Source: Andrena cerasifolii
Taxonomy: Eukaryota > Arthropoda > Insecta > Hymenoptera > Andrenidae
Direction of reading: 5' to 3'
NCBI RefSeq assembly: GCF_050908995.1
Contig: NC_135118.1
Location: forward strand, 5,580,001-5,644,000
Length of the DNA stretch: 64,000 nucleotides
Positions within the stretch are counted from its first letter, which is position 1, and every line of letters starts with the position of its first letter. Shown in pieces: positions 12,028 through 21,436 of the stretch. The notes beneath the pieces were generated by a model. The model was not told the origin of the DNA and did not search any database. It saw only the letters and a program-made list of their open reading frames with translations. Position numbers and translations under genes: made by a program.

Positions 12028-12971
12028 GTACACTTTGCGAACCCTTTCAATTTCATTTTACCTCCCCACCCCCCGCCCTTAACTAGCCAATCTTTCTCCA
12101 TTTAGAACACCCAGTACATCTGGCTCCTCAAATCGCATTTAACACTACGAAATTAGCATTCACGAGCACCTGTTATAGAAGAAGAAGTGGATTAGCTCGC
12201 ATCAAACCCTATAAAGCTCCCTTCTAAAGCACAGACTGCATCGGTCCTCGCAGAAAGTGAAATTTATCGCGTACCGTAAAACACGAACAGCGTCCCGCTG
12301 AAATAATACTGGTGCAAGAACAACAATATCGTCCCTACAACGATCCCACGATAAATCTACGGTGATAAAAAAAGAGAAGAGGAGAGAGAGTAGAGCGCGT
12401 CGTGTATAGTGCAACGTTAACAGCAGCTAAAGTAACTCCGTATTCACTGAAGAGATATTTTACGGACACGGTAACTGCGGCGTTTTTCACTGTACTTCGC
12501 GTCTGTACGGTTCGGAAGAAGCAAGTGAGTTGTTTTTGCTGCGAAAGGGACGCGCGGGCTAGCCCACCAGAAACAGAACACCCAATTATCTCTGATCTCG
12601 AGGAACGGCGGGGTCATGTTGCTGCACGGGGCAACGGCGGGAGACTTTCAAAGCGTGGTACGCTGGAGAGCGTTCGAAACACATCACTGCACATTTCGGA
12701 GGGTATCGAATCACCCCGAAAGCTAAGGACAAACCGTAGCCAGCTACTAGGACCTAATGCTTTAGAGTCGAATGCAAGTTGCGATCGGAAAACCAATTTC
12801 TAAAATCAGAACCGAGATTGAAACGTTGCTTGGAGCACACGTGCTGGCTTTCACGTGCTGACTTAAAATTTGGAAGCGAAATAGGGAGCACATTGGCACC
12901 TTGAAATACTGGATTCTTACAGTCGTCAGAATTTTAAATATTCGCGGAATGATTACCGTGCGTATAGTGTA
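12028..12971. other. unassigned GC-richer region with a 133-codon frame
   Basis: The interval contains an open frame at 12402-12803 (plus, 133 codons) and overlapping minus-strand frames at 12614-12796 and 12762-13160. No signal peptide, membrane segment, zinc finger or known family is visible. It is rich in Arg and Ser, as random GC-rich frames often are. It could contain an exon of a host gene, but splice sites cannot be fixed and I do not call one. Confidence 0.3.
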
Positions 12972-13215
12972 CAGTAACCCCCCGTTATGAGTCCGTTTTT
13001 TCCGCCCGCTGAGAGTCCGGCGACTATCCCCACCATTTCTCGGAACCCTGCGGACGAGAGTGGGGGAACCGGACAACGAATGAGAGGACACGAAAGCGTC
13101 GACACGAAGTTGCCGTCGGGTACGAAAGAGAGAAAGCGCGATACTAAACCATGTCCGCAAGCCACTATTAGTCCGCCGCAGGCCCGTTCGACGGACTTAT
13201 AACGGAGGATCACTG
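12972..13215. mobile_element. pogo/Tigger-like MITE with TA duplication
   Basis: The left end CAGTAACCCCCCGTTATGAG pairs with the right end, read inward as CAGTGATCCTCCGTTATAAG. TA dinucleotides flank both ends (12970-12971 and 13216-13217). The CAGTRAYCC(T/C)CCGTTATAA terminus is the style known for pogo/Tigger elements. The 244-bp interior is GC-rich. Its 71- and 86-codon frames on opposite strands are not transposase. Confidence 0.8.
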
Positions 13216-13411
13216 TATCTTACTTACTTGCTGTAAGTAGATATGATTCTTTTAAAGCAGGAATCATTAGTTTGCACCATGATATAATAACTAATTTAGC
13301 AATAAAATATCTAATAGCGGAAAATATTACAAACAGCAAATACTTGAAACTACTAGTGACCTCGATATATGCCTACTCCAGAGTGTAATATTCGAAGCAA
13401 AGGAACCTCCG

Positions 13412-14430
13412 CACAGTGGGGAAATTTCGCGATTTTATGGCCAGAACCACAAAAATAAATTTTTCAATTCGACAAAATAAATGCAAATGTCAATTGAAGA
13501 ACTAATGAGCATCAAATTCCACCAATTTTACTGTTAAATGTTTTAATACAAAGCTCGTATAGACTCGCACATGTTTATGTTCGTGTGAGGTTAGACCGAT
13601 CGCAAAAGAATTAATCCAGATTTTCAAGTTGCTTCAAACACTTATATTGTGTTATCCAAAGATCTGAAAATAATTTCAAGGCATGAATTCAATTCCTGGT
13701 GGTGCGCGAGATATCTTTTTGTCCTCAAAATAATTGTGTTTCGGTTTTTAATACGTAATTTATACAATTTTTAAAGTAGTGTTTTAGAAATAAACTGTTC
13801 CTATAAGAATCTATTTTCAATATATAAAATAGTTATCAATCCGATAATATCCTGCAATGTTTTTCATTCCTATTTTACGTTGGACTATTTTCATTCTATA
13901 GATGCAATTATTAATTGCTAATAGTTGCTAATCTTGTAATTATATGCATTTTTTTAAACACGATCCAGTGTGTCTTGTTTAACATACGACATAACTGTGA
14001 CCGAAACTGGTTCACATGTTATACATTACAATCCTTTTTATTCCTTTTTAAACGATTTTATTCAGCTTCGATCCTGTGTTTGATTGTTTGTATTATGTAT
14101 TTTTGTCTGTCGTCAGAAGCGATAACCCTTCTGCTATGCCCTGCTGCACTGTAGCAGAGGCAAGCTCGAACAAAGAAAAAAGTGTATAAATGTAAATAAT
14201 AAAAAAATCTTCATCGTTCGTAATTTTTGTAAGTGCTGTTTTTCGGATAATTTAGTTCCTCATATATTAGAACGTACAAGTGCCGAATTTTGTATATTAA
14301 AAATAAGTTTTGAGGTTTTGACCACGAAAATGGATATAGTTCATCAACTGACATTTGTATTAAATTTGTAAAATTCAAAATTTTCATTTCTGTAGTTTTG
14401 GCCACGAAATCGCAAATTTTCCCCACTGTG
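13412..14430. mobile_element. Transib-like non-autonomous element with RSS-type CACAGTG ends
   Basis: The left end is CACAGTGGGGAAATTTCGCG; the right end read inward is CACAGTGGGGAAAATTTGCG. Mirrored similarity continues for roughly 95 bp (for example AATGCAAATGTCAATTGA against AATACAAATGTCAGTTGA). A perfect 5-bp GC-rich duplication, CTCCG, lies at 13407-13411 and 14431-14435. Ends of the form CACARTG with 5-bp GC-rich duplications are the signature of Transib, the family related to RAG1 and V(D)J signals. The 1,019-bp interior is AT-rich without transposase; a 79-codon frame at 13915-14154 is unremarkable. Confidence 0.75.
14046..14096. repeat. 50-bp segment shared with 55.37 kb
   Basis: TTTAAACGATTTTATTCAGC and the following TTCGATCCTGTGTTTG recur almost exactly at about 55367-55415. 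On the minus strand it reads as an AATAAA-containing stretch ending in TTTAAA, like a retroposon 3' end. Here it lies inside the Transib-like element. Confidence 0.6.
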
Positions 14431-14435
14431 CTCCG

Positions 14436-15370
14436 GTCAGAAATCGCTGTTCAACCCGTGACTTGTATCTGACGATGAAAATAATACCCTGTTTTCGAAG
14501 TAATTTAAATTGTACGCCCGAAAATAGTGCTACAAAAGCACTGGACGCGGTTCAAGATCTATTTGCTTCATCGGTGCCCATCAGTTTTCAATAAAATAAT
14601 TCGTCTGCGCGTCATGGAACGCTGGTGGATCGCATGCAGAGATTATTACGTTTCACGGTAAAGCAAGGTATATAATTACCGGTTAAATGAATATCCCTGT
14701 TCGGCGCCCTGCAGCCCGACGGAATTGCAACACACTCGTTCCCTGAAACAGACATAAAACCGTCGTTTATAACACTGCCAGGGGGTGGAAAAATATTGTA
14801 CGCGTCGCGAATGGCGATTGAGGGGATGTGACGTTTAAGGGAAACTTCGAGGTACTGTCGCGTCTGGTTTCGATTAGTTTCCTTGGAAGGCGGCACAGGT
14901 AACACGGTGCGAAACTTTGCAAGTTATAAGACAAAGGGAAGGAAAACTTTCGAAGCAACCGAAACTTCCCGACGAGATATGAGTAGTATCAGCAGTAGGA
15001 TAAAATCGAACAACTTCAATCGTTTCCCATGCCATTTACCTCGGACAACAATGGTGATCGAAGGAATGGTTATTAATGGTATTTTTAAGTCCTTAATTAG
15101 ACATCAGGTTCGGAGCAGCATACTGCTGTATCTTGCCTCTTTACAGTATCTATATATATTTATTTTTCGGTTAACTATGCAGGGTGTACCGTAACATATA
15201 ATCGGAAATGTATAATAAAATTGTTGGCTATCGCGCTTCGTTTACGAGAAACTTCACTTTGAGTTTTAGGGGCAAGGGCTAAAGCCTTTCATCCCCTATA
15301 GCTGCCTAAATTCAATCAAGCAAATCAAAAGAGTGACTCTTCAATTATCGAGATTAATGTTCCACAATTT
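14436..15370. other. unassigned DNA
   Basis: No gene is recognised. The part at about 14560-15000 is GC-richer, with overlapping opposite frames (14612-14905 minus, 14883-15194 plus) that match nothing known. GCAGGGTGTACCG near 15179 resembles the CAGGGTGT ends of DNA elements elsewhere in the window, but no partner was found. Confidence 0.35.
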
Positions 15371-15488
15371 AAACTCACAAGGGGAGGACATCATATGGTA
15401 GATACCGATTTTGATGAGCCTTGGCACGATGGATCTATGTGCAAAATAAGTAAATAGGTGTCCTAGCGTTTCTGCCAATGGGCCTTAA

Positions 15489-15879
15489 GGGGTTGTGCCT
15501 AGTCAGCTTTCGAAAAAGAACGCGATTTTCAAGAATTTTTTGTGGAATATCTGCTGCATATTTTATTACAACTATTGGCTTATTTTAGAGGTGCATATAT
15601 ACAGCAACTCTCAGTAATTTTGTTATAGAAAAACATTAAAAAATGAAGGAATATTTGGGAAAACACTGTATCCAATGGCTTAAACTTTTACAGACTTCTT
15701 TTATATACCAAAGACTAGTAGATGAACGACGGATTTTTTATTTTAACAAAAACTGAGAGTTGCTATATATATGTACTTTTAAAATAAGCGAAAAGTTGTA
15801 AAAAAAATATACAGTAGAGAATCCACAAAAAATTCCTGAACATCGCGTTCTTTTTCGAAAGCTGACTAAGCATAACCCC
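15489..15879. mobile_element. TTAA palindromic element inside the 15.4-kb palindrome
   Basis: TTAA at 15485-15488 and 15880-15883 bracket an element with ends GGGGTTGTGCCTAGTCAGC and, mirrored, GGGGTTATGCTTAGTCAGC. The two halves are inverted copies (AACGCGATTTTC...GAATTTTTTGTGGA). The right arm of the host palindrome keeps the empty site, reading ACCTTAATAATAG with a single TTAA on its complement. This proves insertion with duplication of exactly TTAA. About 155 bp of the same family recur at 41690-41844. Confidence 0.9.
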
Positions 15880-16020
15880 TTAATAATATAGATGTTTACA
15901 TGGAAATTATTAAAAATTTCATAGTGGCCGTGGGGTTACAATAGAAAAAAATCCCACAATACCCTGACGTCCCGGGGGATTCCCCTCTGAAGGAGTCGGG
16001 GTGGCTTTTGAAGATTTCCA

Positions 16021-17356
16021 CAAGTTAAAAAAAATTTTTTTTTAACATGAAGATATCATCAAAAGGTTAAGATTTCCCCAAGTTAGAACAAAAAGAATTT
16101 ATATACCTATATATATTTTTTTTAACATGAAGATATCATTAAAAAGTTAAGATTTCCCCAAGTTAAAAAAAAAAGAATTTATATATATATACAGGGTGTC
16201 CCACTAAGGAGTGGACAGCGCGATATCTCTTAAAGTATTGTCGATAAAAATATAAAAAAATAGGGAATTGCATGGTTCGAGGGGGCCCATTTATTAGCGC
16301 GAACGAATTTTGTTTTCGATTATTATTTTAAAAGATACGATGGTCAAGTTCGGTTTTTCAAATGGAACTATTTTTTTTGAAGACCTGAGTTGATAGTGCG
16401 TTCCAAGACAAATTCAATAAGCTTTAATGTATACACTTTATTTCCACTGGTTTTTAAGATATTGCGCTTGCAAATTTACTGATTTTCACTGCAAGAAACC
16501 CCTCTGGAATGGCAAAAACCACGGGTGGCACTGCCTGTTGAAATGGATACTTACCTGCCAAAGGTCTACGCCAGAAATGGCAGGCCCAAAGGCTGGACAA
16601 TTCTTTTCCGACAGAAATGCTACTTAGGTAGGTACATCTGCGGTATCGAGAAGCGCATCGTTACTTTTATTTCGCACTTGCTTCTACGCTCGGATGTCCG
16701 GTTCTTTTGGGAGGGATGCAAGTTGGATTGGTTAGGTTAGGAGGAGTGAAAGTTGCTAGACTAAATTTCAACCATAGGGAGCAGATTGTATCAGAACCAA
16801 TCGGATTTGCATCCCTCACAAAAGAACCGGCCATCCGAGCGTAGAAGCAAGTGCGAAATAAAAGTAACGATGCGCTTCTCGATACCGCAGATGTACCTAC
16901 CTAAGTAGCATTTCTGACGGAAAAGAATTGTCCAGCCTTTGGGCCTGCCATTTCTGGCGTAGACCTTTGGCAGGTAAGTATCCATTTCAACAGGCAGTGC
17001 CACCCGTGGCGTCAGTAAGACCGCCCCCGGTTTTTGCCATTCCAGAGGGGTTTCTTCCAGTGAAAATCAGTAAATTTGCAAGCGCAATATCTTAAAAACC
17101 AGTGGAAATAAAGTGTATACATTAAAGCTTATTGAATTTGTCTTGGAACGCACTATCAACTCAGGTCTTCAAACAAAATAGTTCCATTTGAAAAACCGAA
17201 CTTGACCATCGTATCTTTTAAAATAATAATCGAAAACAAAATTCGTTCGCGCTAATAAATGGGCCCCCTCGAACCATGCAATTCCCTATTTTTTTTTATA
17301 TTTTTATCGACAATACTTTAAGAGATATCGCGCTGTCCACTCCTTAGTGGGACACC

Positions 17357-17407
<51 letters not shown>

Positions 17408-17620
17408 AACATGAAGATATCATTAAAAGATTAAGATTTCCCCAAGTTAAAAAAAAAAGAATTTATATATATTTTTTTTTAACATGAAGATATCATTAAA
17501 AGGTTAAGATTTCCCCAAGTTAAAAAAAAAGAATTTATATATATATATTTTTTAACATGAAGATATCATTAAAAGGTTAAGATTTCCCCAAGTTAAAAAA
17601 AAGAATTTATAAAAAAAAAA
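16021..17620 (+). repeat. 73-90 bp minisatellite, interrupted
   Basis: Monomers containing AACATGAAGATATCATTAAA and AAGATTTCCCCAAGTTAAAA start near 16044, 16134, 17408, 17481 and 17554, so the period is 73-90 bp. The variation is in the A-run and (TA)n spacer. All copies have the same orientation on both sides of the inserted foldback element. The TA spacer next to the insertion has expanded to about 45 bp at 17360-17404. Confidence 0.85.
16192..17359. mobile_element. CAGGGTGT foldback element with 550-bp near-identical arms
   Basis: Both ends read CAGGGTGTCCCACTAAGGAG inward, and TA flanks each end within a (TA)n tract. The left arm (16192 to about 16735) and right arm (about 16800-17359) are nearly identical in inverted orientation, apart from point changes and an indel of about 20 bp near 17010-17030. 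Each arm holds the same 70-codon open frame (16525-16740 plus; 16791-17003 minus), beginning MALPVEMDTYLPKVYARNGR. That frame is not a protein I recognise. High arm identity implies recent insertion or arm homogenisation. The superfamily is not assigned. Confidence 0.88.
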
Positions 17621-17880
17621 AAATTTTATCATGAAAAGGCACCCTGACGCCTCCAGAAGGGTATTCCCCGCGGGCGCCAGGTTAATTGTGGGATTTTTAC
17701 CCACTAAAACCCCACGGCCACTATGAAATTTATTATATTCCATGTAAATATCTCTATTATTAAGGTCTACTGGCTGAATCGCTCGGACATCTATTGACTT
17801 ATTTCCGACACAGATCCACCCTGCCAAGGCTCATCAAAATCGGTGTCTACCACATGGTGTCCTTCCCTTGTCAGTTTTAC

Positions 17881-18681
17881 GCAAAGATTCATTTCATCAC
17901 GGACCTCATTAGTTATTAACAAGATACTTTTACCATTTTCTGCTAATTCTTAGTCAACTGCATGCTTCATTACCAGATTGTCAGTCACGTTCTTCTTTAT
18001 CACATTTTATTCCTCGCTCTGAATATTTTTCAAAGGACTGCTAAGGTTTTACCCAAAGGTGAGCGGCAATGTCAGTCCTAGCGCGGGTACCTACGTGCGA
18101 ATGGTTCGCGGAATTAACAGTATTGGCCGAACACCACGGGCACGGGTTGACTGCTGGCGCAATTTCCCCCCCGCAGTTCTGCATGCCCGTTACGTGATAT
18201 TTGTTCAACTTCGCTCTCATCGCCAGCTTCCTATTACCTAAGGACACATCGTCGCACAAAGCGGCCATCTCGTTTAAGAGTTCGTAATTGGACGGTAATC
18301 CCGACCCATTTCGCGACTTTCATCCTCCCCCCCCCCCTCCCCCGAGCCTCGTCTCGGCGATTCTAGATCACGCGCGCCTGCTTCTTTCCGAAAGTAATTA
18401 ACGGCAGGTATTTCGAACAATGCAGCCCGCATGCGTGCACGAAGTCTCTGGACGGGGCAGAGTTTGTAACAACTTTTCTTGAAACTTGCAAAATATCCAC
18501 TCCAAGATCCCACCTGGTTCGAGGTGCACCATTTCCACGGACAGAAACCAGAAGGCAGAGGGAAGACCCAGGGTATTGGAACATGGCGTAATAAATGTAC
18601 ACTTCTGTTCATAAGTCACCCGGGAAATTATTGAGGGAGTGCATTATCTTTATGACACCAGTTTGGCTCAGACTTTGCGTA
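17881..18681. other. unassigned DNA with a C-rich tract
   Basis: No gene is recognised. A run of C with a few T residues lies at about 18325-18350. Overlapping open frames of 60-112 codons on both strands at 18041-18619 share no known domain. Confidence 0.4.
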
Positions 18682-18756
18682 TACAGTGCTGGTCAAAGAA
18701 TAGTTTAAAACTCATATTTCGGTACATACGTAGGCATGTCTGTATAAGTAAGTTAA

Positions 18757-19488
18757 GGGGTTATGCCTACCTGCTAGGTCTGGAAACACAGGTATTTTCG
18801 GGATTTTTTTTAAAGCACTCGAAGGCTTTTTTTTAAATAAACCTTTATGTATTCGAAAGTGTGCATGTTAAACTACTTGTGGTAATTTTTGCGATGGAAA
18901 ATATACATAAATAAAATAAAAATATTAGCGATCTCTCGGCAGCGATTTTTTTGTCAGTAGTTTGCGGTGAACATTCTAATTCCGACCTGGTTCATCTGAA
19001 ATAAAAAATTCGCGGGAATTTAGTTAGTATATTGGATTATCTTGTCCTTAATCGTTTATTATCCCAAGATACTAATTTGCTACAAAATGGCAACTTCTCA
19101 TAGCAAAAGTATCGATTTTCACCACAGAATCGCGCTCATGTTTCATCATTTTCCATCTATAAAATAATAACTACCCAACGGAAATGAAAAACCCACGATT
19201 AAGGACAAGCTAATCTAATATACTGACTAAATTTGGTCGAGTTTTTTATTTCTGATGAACCAGGTCGTAGCTATAGTGATCACCGTAATAAAAAAAGCTC
19301 TGTCGGGAGATCGCTTATAATTCCATTATTTGTTTAGTTATCGCATTGCAAAAAAAACTACAAGAACTTTAAAATATATACTTTCGAATCTACCACCGTT
19401 TATTAAAAGAAAAAGACAGTCTTCAAATTGAAGAAAAAAAATCTCGAATATACTTGCGTTTTCAGACCTTGCAGGTAGGCATAATCCC
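18757..19488. mobile_element. TTAA palindromic element (GGGGTTATGCCTACCTGC family)
   Basis: TTAA flanks at 18753-18756 and 19489-19492. The ends are GGGGTTATGCCTACCTGC and mirrored GGGATTATGCCTACCTGC. The 732-bp body is a long imperfect palindrome; mirrored words include ATCGTGGGTTTTTCATTTCC in the right half. An AGTGATCACCG motif sits at about 19275-19285, with a degenerate inverted partner near 18965. A half copy is at 33936-34122. It has no coding capacity. Confidence 0.88.
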
Positions 19489-19537
19489 TTAATACTAGGG
19501 TTTTCTAATAGTGTAGAATTACAAGCATTATGATTAA

Positions 19538-20138
19538 GGGGGATCCCGCCCTGAAGCCACTAACAAACGACGAAGTTAGGGATTTTTTTTTGGTATAAAT
19601 AAAAATGTAGGGCTTGCATTTTTCATACAGTTTTGAAGCAACCTTTATTTTGCTAGAAAAAATTTCTTTTATGAAAAATTGTTCAAAATGGCGGCGGACA
19701 AAATGGCTTCCCGGAGGACTGCAAAAAAATGACCCACACTCCCGGGAATGGCTGGATCATCTGAGAAGGAAATACAAAAAAGATATATAAACTGGAATAT
19801 ATTATCTTCCACCTAGCGTAGAATTTTCTCAAAATTCGAATTATTTTGGAAATTATAGCAGTTCGAAGAATTGACTTTAATTTTTTATAATAATTTGCAC
19901 TGAAATGCTTGTAAAAAATGGAATAATTAAAATATCAAAAAGATCCTACACTAGGTGGATGATAATATATTCCAGTATATATATCTTTTTTGTATTTCCA
20001 TCTGAGATAAAAATTTTGCTGGCAAAATAAAGGTTGCTTTAAATCTGTATAAAAAATCCAAGCGTTATATTTTTATTTAAACGAACAAAAAAATCCCTAA
20101 CTTTGTGTTTTGTTAGTGGCTTTAGGGTGGGGTCTCCC
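19538..20138. mobile_element. TTAA palindromic element (GGGGGATCCCGCCC family)
   Basis: TTAA flanks at 19534-19537 and 20139-20142. The left end GGGGGATCCCGCCCTGAAGC corresponds to GGGAGACCCCACCCTAAAGC inverted on the right, both followed by CACTAACAAA. The two halves mirror each other across about 600 bp (for example GATATATAAACTGGAATATA). The family differs in sequence from its neighbour 45 bp away but has the same target and palindrome design. Confidence 0.85.
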
Positions 20139-20548
20139 TTAACTATGAGTATGCAATCCTAGCAACCCCTAATTTATGGAATATAAGTTGTAAAATGTAA
20201 TTGTTTCTATTGGAACTATCTTATTTTTAGTACCGTTCGCAGTTTGAAACTTTTGGTGCGACCACTACTGTACGTTTATAGCGCTCACCATGTACAATAA
20301 TATGTTAAGCGCGCGGGGTGGAATATTCGAAATTTATCGAGAAAATTGAATTCGAAAAAGTGTGCTTGAGCGTTGATGTAAAATGCGTAATTGCAGTAGC
20401 GAAGTGCTCAACTGTGACCCATGCAGCAGCCCCAGCCATGTATTATACCTACAGGATTTTAATTACTACTGAAATTAGTTACTTCCCGCGAAATTATAAA
20501 TATTGCGCCCTCTGCGTTAGTTAATACATTATTATGTCGACGTGCGTT

Positions 20549-20626
20549 ACGAAAAGTAGCACGTTTCAATTTTCTTACGAAAAATAGCACGTTTCAGTTT
20601 GCCACGAAAAGAAGCACGTTCTAAGC
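20549..20626 (+). repeat. short tandem repeat, ~27 bp x 3
   Basis: ACGAAAAGTAGCACGTTTCA recurs with small changes at 20549, 20577 and 20603. The last unit is incomplete. It lies just upstream of an LTR-like repeat. Confidence 0.7.
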
Positions 20627-20679
20627 ACCATGAGTAGTGTTCAAACTGGATCCATGTCCAGTTAAGGATTCTTCCAGCT

Positions 20680-20867
20680 GTAATTACAGAATTGCATATT
20701 TGTAAAGCGCGCCAAGCGACAAGGCGTTCGCCGTGGAGCGTCTGGCCAAAAACAGAGGACGATCGAGGTAGGCCTCGGTCCGCAGCCGACTTGCCGAATG
20801 AAACAGTAGTTGCTAACCAGCCGAATGAACGACACATCCTTTTATTTAACCTTTAACCATCCCTTAC
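20680..20867 (+). repeat. LTR-like interspersed repeat, copy 1
   Basis: The segment ATTTGTAAAGCGCG...GCGTCTGG...AAAACAGAGGACGATCGAG...CCGCAGCCGACT...TTTATTTAACC...CCCTTACA also occurs at about 55165-55342. A TGTAATTACAG start and a TTACA end would give LTR-type TG...CA termini, and TTTATT near the 3' end could be polyadenylation-related. TGGGATCCTGACCCC begins 13 bp after the TTACA end, a position that would suit a primer-binding site. No target duplication or internal coding region is seen, so the LTR reading is tentative. Confidence 0.5.
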
Positions 20868-20872
20868 AATCT

Positions 20873-21436
20873 CAGAAGTGGGATCCTGACCCCTTAGGCG
20901 TTACCCTCTCGGATTATGGCCGAGGACGGCGCATACGTCAGGATGGCTGAACTGTAGTAGGCAACCGGCATTTAGGCAACGTCCTATGATGTGCGATGGG
21001 GCCCATAGATGGCGTCCATTTATGAGGAGTTCGGAAGACAGAGACCGTGGAGAGTCGGCGTTAGCCGTGGTGACAATCGCGACTGGGTCAGCACGCGGAC
21101 GGCTCGGGTTCGATTCCCGGCGCCGTGGCTCTCTTTTTCCGATTTCTACAGTTTCAGAAGTGGGATCCTGACCCCTTAGGCGTGCCTCTCGGATTATGGC
21201 CGAGGGTGGCGCATACGTCAGGATGGCTGGAGGACTGTAGTAGGCAACCAGCTTTTAGGCAACGGCCTGTGGTGTGCGATGAGGCCCATAGGTGGCGTCC
21301 ATTTATGAGGAGTTCGGAAGACAGGGTCCGTGGAGAGTCGGCGTTAGCCGGTGGTGGCTAACGCGACTGGGTCAGCACGCGACGGCTCGGGTTCGATTCC
21401 CGGCGCCGTGGCTCTCTTTTTCCGACTCCTACACAG
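20873..21436 (+). repeat. 282-bp tandem duplication carrying tRNA-like B boxes
   Basis: Unit 1 (20873-21154) and unit 2 (21155-21436) are close copies. They start CAGAAGTGGGATCCTGACCC and contain GATTATGGCCGAGG, GTCCATTTATGAGGAG and GACTGGGTCAGCACGCG. Each unit ends with GGGTTCGATTCCCGGCG, a canonical Pol III B box whose T stem pairs, followed about 15 bp on by a T5 run that could terminate Pol III. A partial acceptor stem (CGGCG/CGCCG) can be drawn but no anticodon arm. It is best read as tRNA-derived, SINE-like sequence. Open frames crossing it are incidental. Confidence 0.7.

Larger units (their letters stand above)
15371..17880. mobile_element. large palindromic element carrying two nested insertions
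   Basis: The left flank (15371-15484 and 15884-16010) is the reverse complement of the right flank (about 17640-17880). Shared words include ACCGATTTTGATGAGCCTTG and TTCATAGTGGCCGTGGGGTT. The loop is a minisatellite (about 16021-17620). A TTAA element (15489-15879) interrupts the left arm, and a CAGGGTGT foldback element (16192-17359) interrupts the minisatellite. The outer limits are soft, because arm similarity fades outward. No transposase is present. Confidence 0.75.
18684..20270. mobile_element. Tc1-type MITE hosting two TTAA elements
   Basis: TA then CAGTGCTGGTCAAAGAATAG on the left matches, inverted, CAGTAGTGGTCGCACCAAAA then TA on the right (20271-20272). Subterminal AGTTTAAAACT and AGTTTGAAACT also correspond. 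Removing the two inserted elements (18757-19488 and 19538-20138, each with TTAA on both sides) leaves a MITE of only about 245 bp. No transposase is present. Confidence 0.7.

Noticed and set aside
12402..12803. 133-codon open frame as a host gene or exon
   Set aside because: No recognisable domain, splice sites cannot be fixed, and opposite-strand frames of similar length overlap it, as expected from composition.
21100..21135. intact tRNA gene
   Set aside because: The B box and T stem are good, but no anticodon arm or complete acceptor stem can be drawn.
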